DNA from: Photobacterium gaetbulicola Gung47
GTDB lineage: Bacteria; Pseudomonadota; Gammaproteobacteria; Enterobacterales; Vibrionaceae
DNA: 64,000 bases
Direction: 5' to 3'
Assembly: GCA_000940995.1 (NCBI GenBank)
Contig: CP005974.1
Span: 186,001 to 250,000, forward strand
Under the pieces are notes generated by a model, which did no database searches, was not told where the DNA came from, and worked only from the letters and a program-made list of their open reading frames with translations. Positions 27,812-35,503 of this stretch are shown here, in pieces; positions within the stretch are counted from its first letter, which is position 1; each line of letters opens with the position of its first letter. The position numbers and the translations under genes are program-made.

Positions 27812-28257
27812 AAAAAAGCGACAGGTCGGGTGACCTGTCGCTCTGTGGGGTCGCCATTGCTGGCTATATCCTGTCTAGTCTGTCCTTAACCAGTTAGTAA
27901 CATCCCGGTCTGACAATATCCTTTTGTTATTATTGCTTCCGTGCCAACTTGTTGTTCTTCATCATCCTGATGTGTTTTTTCCGTCCTTGAACGGTGATCC
28001 CTGTCTGTACGGCTATCCTTAACCGGCTTTTCCATTAGCATGTTGCCATCTGGCAACCAGTTCACCATCCGTGTGTGCACCCCGTCCCTAGAATGCTGAT
28101 TCCTTTGTTGTGTTTTCTTTTCCGTAAGGGTCTTTCCTGACAGTCCTTACCACATCTTGCGGTCTACCCGGCTCCTTGCCGGACATCCTGTATTCCTTCA
28201 GGCACCTTGCCCATGCCATCAATGGCGCTTTCCTTCCTGTGTCCACTCCCTGTCGAC
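27812..28257 (-). ncRNA. csrC: CsrB/CsrC-family regulatory RNA (CsrA sponge)
   Basis: About 446 bases read on the minus strand. The predicted 5' end GTCGACAGGGAGTG is nearly identical to the start of E. coli CsrB. I count 24 GGA triplets between 27862 and the 5' end, many as AGGA or AAGGA, the binding signal for the translational repressor CsrA. The 3' end is a strong terminator (GCGACAGGTC-ACCC-GACCTGTCGC plus six T, 27812-27841). The location between engB and yihI is that of csrC in E. coli. No coding frame with a ribosome site is present. It should titrate CsrA and so affect carbon storage, motility and virulence traits. Confidence 0.93.
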
Positions 28258-28264
28258 ACCGCAT

Positions 28265-28322
28265 ACTCTACGCCAATCTGCATCTGAAACAATCCCGCCC
28301 AGACGGATGCATCACCTGTAAG
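28265..28322 (-). promoter_or_regulatory. Predicted csrC promoter
   Basis: On the minus strand, TTGTTT (28287-28292), a 16-base spacer and TAGAGT (28265-28270) place the start at 28257. A CTTACA half site of the GacA/UvrY/VarA consensus (TGTAAG-N6-CTTACA) lies at 28317-28322; the other half is not conserved. Confidence 0.6.
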
Positions 28323-28496
28323 TTAATTTCAATAACAGCAAGATTCTGTTTTATATATACTTTAAGGCTATAGCTATTGACAATTTCATCAACATCGACC
28401 GGTACGAATGGTCGATCTCTCACAACAGAACAAGCATTTGGCGTGTCTTGGCCAAAAACTGTTATTTTCTTGCAATCGGCTCGCTGTGTGGCCCGC
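28323..28496. other. Intergenic region between csrC and the cytochrome c4 terminator
   Basis: AT-rich DNA with a seven-base inverted repeat ATCGACC-N9-GGTCGAT at 28394-28416, which could be a regulator site for csrC. No credible reading frame. Confidence 0.4.
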
Positions 28497-28497
28497 A

Positions 28498-28521
28498 ATA
28501 AAAAAGGCAGCCGAAGCTGCC
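28498..28521 (-). terminator. Rho-independent terminator of the cytochrome c4 gene
   Basis: On the minus strand GGCAGC-TTCG-GCTGCC, a UUCG tetraloop hairpin, is followed by TTTTTTATT. Confidence 0.93.
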
Positions 28522-28560
28522 CTTTCTCTCCACCGACTGGAAGCCAGGCTGAAGGAAAAT

Positions 28561-29178
28561 TTAGTGCAATCCGCCCACGTACTGTGACAAAGCGGCAATT
28601 TCGTCGTCAGTAAGCTTGGCTGCCACTGCACGCATCATGGCGTTCATATCATTGCCACGCTGGCCATCGCGGAATTTCTCCAGCTGAAGCTTAACGTATT
28701 CGGCATTCTGGCCAGAGATTTTAGGGAAACCTGACAGGCTGGTGCCGTTCCCCCGCGGACCGTGACACGCCGTACATGCCGTAACGCCGCGCTCGGCATC
28801 ACCGAAGCGGTATAGGGTTTGGCCGATTTCAATCGATGCCTCGGGCGTGGTGCTATCGGAGATCGGTAGTGAAGCGTAGTAAGCGGCCAGATCAGCCATA
28901 TCCTGCTCGGTCAGCGGCATCGCCATCCCGCCCATCACAGGGTCGTTACGCCCCTGGGCACCACCGGTGCTCATCGCAAGTTTGAAATCCTTGAGCTGTT
29001 TTTCAAGATAGCCTGCATGCTGACCGGCAATCTTCGGGTATTGCGCCATTATACTATTGCCATCTGCCCCATGGCAGGCGGCACATGTCGCGGCTTTCAC
29101 CTTTCCGGCTTCTGCGTCTCCCTGGGCCCAGGCTGAGCAACTGGCCAGCAGAGTCAATATCAGTGCTAATTTCTTCAT
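28561..29178 (-). CDS. Cytochrome c4 (dihaem)
   Basis: A 205-residue periplasmic protein. A signal peptide (residues 1-19, ...CSAWAQG) is followed by two class I cytochrome c domains, each with a haem motif: CAACH near residue 32 and CTACH near 133. Distal Met ligands are expected in VMGGMAMPL and MNAMMRAVA. Cytochrome c4 passes electrons to cbb3-type oxidase in related bacteria. I take the ATG at 29178, where the signal peptide begins; the longer frame adds 13 residues. The adjacency to engB is usual in vibrios. Confidence 0.93.
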   Translation of the reverse strand: MKKLALILTLLASCSAWAQGDAEAGKVKAATCAACHGADGNSIMAQYPKIAGQHAGYLEKQLKDFKLAMSTGGAQGRNDPVMGGMAMPLTEQDMADLAAYYASLPISDSTTPEASIEIGQTLYRFGDAERGVTACTACHGPRGNGTSLSGFPKISGQNAEYVKLQLEKFRDGQRGNDMNAMMRAVAAKLTDDEIAALSQYVGGLH

Positions 29179-29336
29179 GACATTCCGTTTATAATTATTG
29201 AGCTTCCAGTACCACAAGTAATGCTCAGTGACATGGTATACAATGCGACCACTAACCGAGCTCGGTTTTCGTATATTTTACACAATTTCACATAAAAGTA
29301 ATCAGTCGACTACATCAAGACTTGACGGAGTTAACA

Positions 29337-29993
29337 GTGAATCAACCTCTCAACTATAGAAACACAGGATTTATCACAAGTGCACCTACAATCCGACACT
29401 TGCCAAACGACACAGGCGTTGAGATCGCATTTGCTGGCCGCTCCAATGCAGGTAAGTCGAGTGCCCTAAACCGCATCACCGACCAAAAGAGTCTGGCCCG
29501 AACGTCAAAAACACCGGGACGTACCCAGCTGATCAACATGTTCGAGGTCATCCCCGGCTGTAACTTGATTGACCTGCCGGGCTATGGTTATGCCCAGGTG
29601 CCGCTGGAAATGAAACTGAAGTGGCAGGAGTCGTTGGGCGAGTACCTGCAAAAGCGTGAATGCCTGCAGGGACTGGTTGTACTGATGGATATCCGCCACC
29701 CGCTCAAAGATCTGGATCAGCAAATGATCATGTGGGCAATCGAGAGCCGCCTGCCGGTACTGGTCCTGCTGACCAAGGCCGACAAGCTCAAGAGCGGTGC
29801 CCGCAAGCAGCAGCTAATGAAGGTACGCGACAGCGTCAAGGCATTCGGGGGCGACGTGCAAGTTGAGGCCTTCTCGTCACTCAAAGGGATCGGGGTGGAT
29901 CAGGTTCGCCGCAAACTCGATGACTGGTTTGCCCCCGAGCTCGAGCGCCAGCTGGCGATGCTCGACGAAGACGAGGCGCAAGACGAGGAATAA
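29337..29993 (+). CDS. engB: Ribosome biogenesis GTPase EngB (YihA/YsxC)
   Basis: A 218-residue GTPase needed for 50S assembly. G1 is GRSNAGKSS, G3 is DLPGYG and G4 is TKADK. The GTG at 29337 has GGAG seven bases upstream and aligns with the start of known EngB; a TTG five codons earlier would place that ribosome site inside the gene. The acidic C-terminus LDEDEAQDEE is somewhat longer than in E. coli. Confidence 0.96.
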   Translation: MNQPLNYRNTGFITSAPTIRHLPNDTGVEIAFAGRSNAGKSSALNRITDQKSLARTSKTPGRTQLINMFEVIPGCNLIDLPGYGYAQVPLEMKLKWQESLGEYLQKRECLQGLVVLMDIRHPLKDLDQQMIMWAIESRLPVLVLLTKADKLKSGARKQQLMKVRDSVKAFGGDVQVEAFSSLKGIGVDQVRRKLDDWFAPELERQLAMLDEDEAQDEE

Positions 29994-30006
29994 GCGCTCC
30001 GGCATC

Positions 30007-30035
30007 AAAGCTCCCGCACCGGGGGCTTTTTTTTT
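30007..30035 (+). terminator. Rho-independent terminator of engB
   Basis: AAGCTCCCGCACCGGGGGCTT hairpin followed by a run of T. Confidence 0.9.
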
Positions 30036-30063
30036 GCCCCGCCACCAGCAAGCTTCACTGACC

Positions 30064-30131
30064 ACAAATATAAAAATACCCCACCAGCAAGGCGGGGCAA
30101 TGGGAGAGAAATAGGAGGTTTTTATATTTGT
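30064..30131. repeat. Perfect 13-base inverted repeat flanking a GC hairpin
   Basis: ACAAATATAAAAA (30064-30076) and TTTTTATATTTGT (30119-30131) are perfect inverted copies. Between them lies a second hairpin, CCCCACC / GGCGGGG (30079-30097). On the minus strand the right arm supplies a TATAAA box and the left arm the U-rich tail of a terminator. Confidence 0.8.
30066..30118 (-). ncRNA. Candidate short CU-rich small RNA
   Basis: On the minus strand a TATAAA box (30120-30125) lies just ahead of a CU-rich stretch beginning CCTCCTATTTCTCTCCC. A hairpin CCCCGCC-TTGCT-GGTGGGG and the U-rich tail TATTTTTATATTT follow. The CCUCCU segment is complementary to ribosome-binding sites. Its place, roughly 550 bases downstream of Spot 42, resembles a short Vibrionaceae RNA described downstream of spf in Aliivibrio. 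The -35 element is weak and the transcript length is inferred. Confidence 0.5.
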
Positions 30132-30363
30132 CCCGAAAGCATCAGTGATTTCCCCTACCAACGCAAGTTTTTTCTCCCGTAATTGTGCCTACCGCAACAC
30201 CTAATCACAGGTTATGTCTTGGTTTCCTGTTGCTAACATCTCATTTTAAGCGCTTGGGGAAGATTTGCGGGAAAGGTTGTTTTTTATCAAAAATAAAGAC
30301 ATCTTAGGCTCAGCCTAAACATCCTAAAATGGAATAAAATTACAGTTTGATGACAGGGCGGGT

Positions 30364-30460
30364 AAAAAAAAGCCACCCCAAATCCAGGATGGCGATTTCA
30401 TGTATTTGTTGGCTAGCCGGCTTCGCACCCACTACCGAAAACAAATATGAACAAGAAGCA
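30364..30460 (-). ncRNA. Candidate small RNA downstream of Spot 42
   Basis: On the minus strand TTTAAT, a 17-base spacer and TATACT (30467-30472) predict a start near 30460. About 70 bases on, a hairpin GCCATCC / GGGTGGC is followed by eight T (30364-30393), a clear terminator. The body contains a GC-rich motif GCCGGCTAGCC and no ribosome site with a frame. A terminator facing this way with no gene before it is the main evidence. Confidence 0.55.
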
Positions 30461-30670
30461 AACAAGAGTATAGCGAGACGAATAAGAAAATTAAAGTAAT
30501 TACTCTAAAATTTTCGTGTGGAAAAATTCAGCAAACAGATCAAACTCTGGCAACAAAACCTTCCAGTACAAACATTCGGTATATAAATAGATGAGTAGGC
30601 AGGCAATCAGCGCCAATATGAGCAAAATATGAACGGGGATATTCGGAAGAATGGATTTTCGGCACCACAA

Positions 30671-30773
30671 TAAAAAACGCCCTGGTCAAATGACCAGGGC
30701 GGCTGAATCAGCCAAATCCAATAACGTGAAACAAAAGGTCTGAAAGATAGAACATCTTACCTCTGTACCCTAC
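30671..30773 (-). ncRNA. spf: Spot 42 RNA
   Basis: The minus strand from 30773 reads GTAGGGTACAGAGGTAAGAT and continues with near-identity to E. coli Spot 42, ending in the terminator GCCCTGGTCATTTGACCAGGGC plus six T. It lies downstream of polA on the same strand, its position in all enteric and vibrio genomes. Spot 42 is an Hfq-dependent RNA that represses secondary carbon-use genes and is itself repressed by cAMP-CRP. A -10 like TACAGT lies seven bases before the start. Confidence 0.98.
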
Positions 30774-30885
30774 GGCTCTAACTGTATATCAATTGCTCAG
30801 CGTTGAAAAGTCTTTTTGTAGTTTTTTTTCAGAAGCTCGTAAGTAATTTCTAAATCTCGTAGGTGGCTGAGCAGATAATTTCAGC

Positions 30886-30917
30886 AAAAAAATAGCCAGC
30901 ATAGCTGGCTATTTTTA
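30886..30917 (-). terminator. Rho-independent terminator of polA
   Basis: AAATAGCCAGC-TAT-GCTGGCTATTT with T tracts, just after the polA stop on the minus strand; it separates polA from spf. Confidence 0.92.
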
Positions 30918-30942
30918 CCTGTTTAACGATTCACGGGCTGAA

Positions 30943-33711
30943 TTAGTGCGCCTGATCCCAGTTATCCCCGATCCCGGCATCCGCAATCAGCGGAACAGCC
31001 AATTCGGCGGCAGATTCCATCAAGCGGCGGACTTCAGCAGAAACGTTGTCAACCTCCGACTCCTGTACCTCAAATACAAGTTCGTCATGAACTTGCATCA
31101 GTAGGCGGACCCGGCCTTCCGGCTGCAGGCCAACCCACTCATCGACCATCACCATCGCCCGCTTGATAATATCGGCAGCGGTACCCTGCATCGGGGCATT
31201 AATCGCAGCACGCTCTGCCGCTTTGCGTCGCATGCCGTTTCGCGACTTGATATCAGGCAGATGCAAACGACGACCAAACAGGGTTTCGACATACCCTTGC
31301 TCGCTGGCTTGGTTGCGGGTGCTTTCCATGTATTCCAGCACACCCGGGTAGCGCTCGAAGTACACATTCATGTAATCCTGCGCTTCGTTACGGCCCATAT
31401 CCAGCTGCTTGGCCAGACCGAAGGCACTCATGCCGTAAATCAGACCGAAGTTAATCGCCTTGGCACGGCGGCGCTGCTCGCTGGTAACGGATTCAAGCGG
31501 GATCCCCAAAATCTCGGCAGCGGTCGCAGCATGGATATCCTTACCGTGGTTAAAGGCATCTAGCAGAGCCTGATCACCCGACAGGTGCGCCATGATACGC
31601 AGCTCAATCTGCGAGTAGTCGACCGCCAGTACCTTGTAGCCGGTCGGTGCAATAAAGGCTTGGCGAATACGACGCCCCTCATCGTTTCGAACCGGAATGT
31701 TCTGCAGGTTAGGATCACTTGATGACAAGCGCCCCGTCGCGGTCACGGCCTGATGATAAGAAGTATGGACGCGGCCTGTCGCCGGGTTCACCATCTTCGG
31801 AAGCTTGTCGGTATAGGTCGACTTCAGTTTCGCCAGACTACGATATTCCAAGATCAGTTTCGGCAACGGGTAATCCAGCGCCAACTCCTGCAGTACCTCT
31901 TCATTGGTCGACGGGGTACCCGATGGGGTTTTCTTCAGTACCGGCAGACCCATTTTCTCAAACAGGATAGCCTGAAGCTGCTTCGGCGAACTCAGGTTGA
32001 ACTCCTCGCCTGCAACTTCAAAAGCTTGCTTTTCGAGTTCATCAAGGCGCGCGGCAATCTCGGTCGACTGCGCACCAAGCAGCATGCTGTCAATCAGCAC
32101 CCCGGTACGTTCCATGCGCGACAAGACCGGCACCAGCGGCATTTCAATATCTTCGAATACCGACTTCAGCTTCTCATCAGCATTTACTTTTTCAACCAGT
32201 ACGTTATGCAGGCGCAGGGTAATGTCGGCATCTTCTGCTGCATAAGGGCCAGCCTGTTCCAGATCGATCTGGTTGAAGGTCAGCTGCTTCTTGCCCTTGC
32301 CGGCAATATCTTCGAAGCTGATGGTCTTGTGTTCAAGGTAGCGCAGCGACAGGCTGTCCATGTCATGGCGGCCCACCACGCTGTTGAACACGTAAGACTC
32401 CAGCATGGTATCGAAGCGGATCCCCTGCATCTCAATACCGTAGCGGGCAAGAATACTGGCATCGAACTTGAGATTCTGGCCAACCTTGTCTTTGCTTGGA
32501 TCTTCCAGCAATGGCTTGAGCTGGGCCAGCACCCAGTCACGGTTAAGCTGAGCCGGGGCATCCAGGTAGTCGTGGGCAACCGGCACATAAGCCGCTTTGC
32601 CTTCTTCGACCGCAAACGACACGCCAATCAGGTTGGCTGTCATATAATCCAAGCCGTCGGTCTCAGTATCAAACGCAACGACCTCTGCTGCACTCAGCTT
32701 TTCCAGCCACTGGCTGAATACCGCCTCATCCAACACCGTTTCGTAGCCACTGCGGTCAATTACAGGGGCGACCGGCTTGGCTGCTGCCGGCGCGGCTGAT
32801 TTTTCATCGGCCACAATGCGGCCATCACTGCCATCAAGCATTTCAGCCAGCCAGCGACGGAACTGCAACTGGCCAAACAGCTTGGTCAGCTCGTCAGTGT
32901 CAGGGGTGGTCTTCACCAGCTGATCCGGGGTGACATCGAGCTCGACATCGAGTTTGATGGTGGCTAGCTCGTAAGACAGGTACGCCGCGTCTTTATGCTC
33001 AAGCAGCTTTTTCGGCATGGTTTTCGAGCCACGGAAACCCAGCGCCGGAATATCGTCAAGATTGGCATACAGGGCATCCAGGCCGCCGATCCCGGTCAGC
33101 AGGGCCTTGGCCGTCTTCTCGCCGACACCCGGCACGCCCGGGATGTTATCCACCTTATCCCCCATCAGGGCAAGGTAGTCGATAATCAGCTCAGGGCCGA
33201 TACCAAATTTATCAACCACCCCGGCCGGATCCATCACCACGTCGGTCATGGTGTTGATCAAGGTAATGTTCTGATCAACCAGCTGGGCCATATCTTTATC
33301 ACCGGTACTAATCAACACCGGCATGCCGGCTTTCGAAGCCTGGCAGGCCAAGGTACCAATCACGTCATCAGCTTCCACCCCGGAAATCGAAATCAGCGGC
33401 AGGCCCATGGCCTTGATAACGGCATGAAGCGGCTCGATCTGCGAGCGAAGATCATCCGGCATCGGCGGACGGTTAGCCTTATATTCCGGATACATCTCAT
33501 CTCGGAATGTTTTTCCTTTCGCATCAAAGATGACGGCAATGTGCTCGGTGGAAAACTGACGCAACATACTGCGCAGCATGTTCACCACACCATAAACCGC
33601 ACCGGTAGGCTCACCGTCTGAATTAGTGAAGTTAGGCGCAGCATGGTAGGCACGATAAAGATAAGATGATCCATCAATCAGAATAAGTGGATTTTCTGGG
33701 ATAGTTGCCAT
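30943..33711 (-). CDS. polA: DNA polymerase I
   Basis: A 922-residue repair and Okazaki-fragment polymerase. The order is: N-terminal 5' nuclease (1-290, IDGSSYLYRAYHA, GDKDMAQLV); 3'-5' exonuclease (about 330-520) with the catalytic DTETDG intact, so proofreading should work; and the polymerase domain with motifs A (DYSQIELR), B (RRAKAINFGLIYG) and C (VHDELVFEV). Length matches the E. coli protein of 928. The ribosome site before the ATG is weak. Confidence 0.98.
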   Translation of the reverse strand: MATIPENPLILIDGSSYLYRAYHAAPNFTNSDGEPTGAVYGVVNMLRSMLRQFSTEHIAVIFDAKGKTFRDEMYPEYKANRPPMPDDLRSQIEPLHAVIKAMGLPLISISGVEADDVIGTLACQASKAGMPVLISTGDKDMAQLVDQNITLINTMTDVVMDPAGVVDKFGIGPELIIDYLALMGDKVDNIPGVPGVGEKTAKALLTGIGGLDALYANLDDIPALGFRGSKTMPKKLLEHKDAAYLSYELATIKLDVELDVTPDQLVKTTPDTDELTKLFGQLQFRRWLAEMLDGSDGRIVADEKSAAPAAAKPVAPVIDRSGYETVLDEAVFSQWLEKLSAAEVVAFDTETDGLDYMTANLIGVSFAVEEGKAAYVPVAHDYLDAPAQLNRDWVLAQLKPLLEDPSKDKVGQNLKFDASILARYGIEMQGIRFDTMLESYVFNSVVGRHDMDSLSLRYLEHKTISFEDIAGKGKKQLTFNQIDLEQAGPYAAEDADITLRLHNVLVEKVNADEKLKSVFEDIEMPLVPVLSRMERTGVLIDSMLLGAQSTEIAARLDELEKQAFEVAGEEFNLSSPKQLQAILFEKMGLPVLKKTPSGTPSTNEEVLQELALDYPLPKLILEYRSLAKLKSTYTDKLPKMVNPATGRVHTSYHQAVTATGRLSSSDPNLQNIPVRNDEGRRIRQAFIAPTGYKVLAVDYSQIELRIMAHLSGDQALLDAFNHGKDIHAATAAEILGIPLESVTSEQRRRAKAINFGLIYGMSAFGLAKQLDMGRNEAQDYMNVYFERYPGVLEYMESTRNQASEQGYVETLFGRRLHLPDIKSRNGMRRKAAERAAINAPMQGTAADIIKRAMVMVDEWVGLQPEGRVRLLMQVHDELVFEVQESEVDNVSAEVRRLMESAAELAVPLIADAGIGDNWDQAH

Positions 33712-34035
33712 AAAGATATTCTTATATCCGGGGGATGAAAGAGTTAGGTCACTAGGATGCCATGACTACCATCAACTGTTAACTGCTGTTTTCCATTTCG
33801 CGCCCCAAATCTGTGGATAAGTTTGTTGGTAGTTCATTTTAAAGCTTTGATCAATGTTTAAAACGGCAAAAAACACAGCAAAAAACACCATACACAACAA
33901 AGACTTAAATTAATATTGCTCAATTGATCCACGATCCTACAATGATCATTAATTGTGGAAAAAGTTAACAGCTCGTACTGAAATAAGATGAACTGAGAGT
34001 AAAAGTAGACAAATCTGATGATAAAGGGAGCCATT
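33712..34035. promoter_or_regulatory. polA / elbB divergent region with predicted elbB promoter
   Basis: On the plus strand TTGCTC (33916-33921), a 16-base spacer and TACAAT (33938-33943) predict an elbB start near 33950. The rest is AT-rich with adenine runs around 33865-33900. No clear polA promoter and no small gene is seen. Confidence 0.5.
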
Positions 34036-34686
34036 ATGAAGAAAATCGCGGTTATTTTGAGCGGGTCGGGAGTGTTTGACGGTACAGAAATCCACGAAGC
34101 CGTCCTTTCCCTGCTGGCGATTGAGCAGGAAGGAGCCAGCTGGCATTGCTTTGCTCCGAATATGGATCAGCACCATGTGATTAACCACCTAACCGGCGAA
34201 GAAATGGCAGAGTCACGGAATGTTTTGATCGAAGCTGCCCGGATCGCCCGCGGCCAAATTGCCGATCTGGCGACTCTGGATCCGAGCCACTATGATGCCC
34301 TGCTGATCCCCGGCGGCTTCGGGGCGGCCAAAAACCTGTCGACCTTTGCCTTCAAGGGACCCGATTGTGCCGTCCACCCCGAAGTCAAACGGGTATGCCA
34401 GCAGTTTGCCGAAGAAGAAAAGCCCGCCGGTTACCTGTGCATCGCCCCAGCCATGATCCCGCTGATCTATGGCCCTGGAGCCAAAGGGACGATTGGGACC
34501 GATCCGGATACCGCCAAGGCCTTCAACCAAATGGGCGGTGAACACATCAAGTGCCCGGTCAGCGACTACGTACTGGATCAAAAACGCCGCTTGCTGACAA
34601 CCCCTGCCTATATGCTGGCCGGCAGTATTTCCGAAGCCGCTGAGGGGATCAACAAACTGGTCAAAGAGTTAGTCAAGATTGCCTGA
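34036..34686 (+). CDS. elbB: Isoprenoid-biosynthesis-associated DJ-1/PfpI protein ElbB
   Basis: A 216-residue protein of the DJ-1/PfpI fold. The start MKKIAVILSGSGVFDGTEIH and LLIPGGFGAAKNLS are ElbB signatures, and the nucleophile Cys sits in GYLCIAPAM. E. coli ElbB has glyoxalase activity in vitro and was linked to isoprenoid production; its physiological role is unsettled. The ATG at 34036 follows GGGAG by six bases; a frame beginning at 34018 is unlikely. Confidence 0.93.
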   Translation: MKKIAVILSGSGVFDGTEIHEAVLSLLAIEQEGASWHCFAPNMDQHHVINHLTGEEMAESRNVLIEAARIARGQIADLATLDPSHYDALLIPGGFGAAKNLSTFAFKGPDCAVHPEVKRVCQQFAEEEKPAGYLCIAPAMIPLIYGPGAKGTIGTDPDTAKAFNQMGGEHIKCPVSDYVLDQKRRLLTTPAYMLAGSISEAAEGINKLVKELVKIA

Positions 34687-34710
34687 GCCGGTTTCCACCA
34701 GGCCATAGGC

Positions 34711-34895
34711 AAAGAAAAAGCGGCACTACTTTCCGCAATCAATACCCGGAAGTAGTTGCCGCTCAGCACAAGGGGAAAAGGATTCTAGCCCTACACTAAA
34801 AACCCACCCTAGCTAAAGTACACTGGAAGCAATGTGAGCAATGTCGTGCCTTCAGGCAAGAACCGTCGCCGTTCTGGGCTGTTCTTGCTGAGTGC
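34711..34895 (-). ncRNA. ryhB: RyhB iron-regulated small RNA
   Basis: The minus strand contains ACATTGCTCACATTGCTT and its flanks, matching the target-pairing core of E. coli RyhB over about 27 bases. Upstream is a Fur box overlapping the -10. Downstream is a large hairpin with arms at about 34719-34734 and 34748-34763, followed by TTTTTCTTT. The predicted transcript is about 185 bases, longer than the 90 of E. coli and like the longer RyhB of vibrios. It should be made under iron limitation and with Hfq repress iron-using proteins. Confidence 0.93.
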
Positions 34896-34930
34896 AAGTT
34901 AATAATAACCATTCTCATTTGAGATGCAAG
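34896..34930 (-). promoter_or_regulatory. ryhB promoter with Fur box
   Basis: On the minus strand TTGCAT, a 16-base spacer and TATTAT (34902-34907). The 15-mer TAATAACCATTCTCA (plus strand, 34903-34917) matches the Fur 7-1-7 palindrome TGATAATNATTATCA at 11 of 14 defined positions and covers the -10. Confidence 0.85.
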
Positions 34931-34934
34931 CATT

Positions 34935-35381
34935 TTATTGAGAGTTATTGTCATTTAGTTGTTTGACGAAATGCAGACGATAATCTTCTATTCCCTCTTT
35001 CTTCTCCAGATGCTCAACCTGGTAGCCATTTCTCAATAGCAAACGCAGCATGGCGGGGAAACGGTTACGGGATTTCACCCTCAGCTGCTGGTAGCCTTGT
35101 GCTACCACCCACTCTTCCTGCGCTTCGAGCAGGGCCTGAGCCACCCCACCACGGCGGCCTGCCGGCGCCACACCGCCCAGCCAGCTGTAAAAGCAGTCTT
35201 CCGACAGCTGATAGCCGATTTTTACCCCGACCATTTCGTCATTAATCTCGGCCACCAAAATCAGGACTCGGTGGCCACGGAGTCTTTCCTTGATGTCTTC
35301 CTCTGATGCAGGGCGGGCAAACTCAGTAATGGCGGCCAACACTGTGGCCGCTTCTTCAATACTGGCCTCACGGATATGCAT
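34935..35381 (-). CDS. GNAT-family N-acetyltransferase
   Basis: A 148-residue single-domain acetyltransferase. Motif A is GVAPAGRRGGVAQALLEAQE near residues 80-100, and motif B follows (VKSRNRFPAMLRLLLRNGY). The substrate cannot be told. The ATG at 35381 has AGGAGG five bases upstream. Its stop lies about 40 bases before the RyhB start on the same strand. Confidence 0.87.
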   Translation of the reverse strand: MHIREASIEEAATVLAAITEFARPASEEDIKERLRGHRVLILVAEINDEMVGVKIGYQLSEDCFYSWLGGVAPAGRRGGVAQALLEAQEEWVVAQGYQQLRVKSRNRFPAMLRLLLRNGYQVEHLEKKEGIEDYRLHFVKQLNDNNSQ

Positions 35382-35440
35382 ACTTCCTCCTGTATACCAA
35401 GCTGGATAGCGGTCTGGCATATCAATTAGCTTGAAATTAA

Positions 35441-35463
35441 TAAGGCCAGCAATGCTGGCCTTA
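35441..35463 (-). terminator. Hairpin after yhhQ
   Basis: AAGGCCAGCATTGCTGGCCTT, a perfect inverted repeat, followed on the minus strand by ATTAATTT; a likely terminator with a weak U tract. Confidence 0.65.
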
Positions 35464-35503
35464 GACTGAGCTTATTATGGTGCGAAACCCGATGAAGGGA
35501 AAG

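Noticed and set aside
27886..28080. 64-residue minus-strand frame in the csrC region
   Set aside because: It lies wholly inside the CsrB/CsrC-like RNA, has no ribosome site and its GGA-rich sequence is explained by CsrA binding.
28268..28631. Overlapping minus-strand frames of 76 and 80 residues upstream of csrC
   Set aside because: They run through the csrC promoter and the cytochrome c4 terminator and end, and show no ribosome site.
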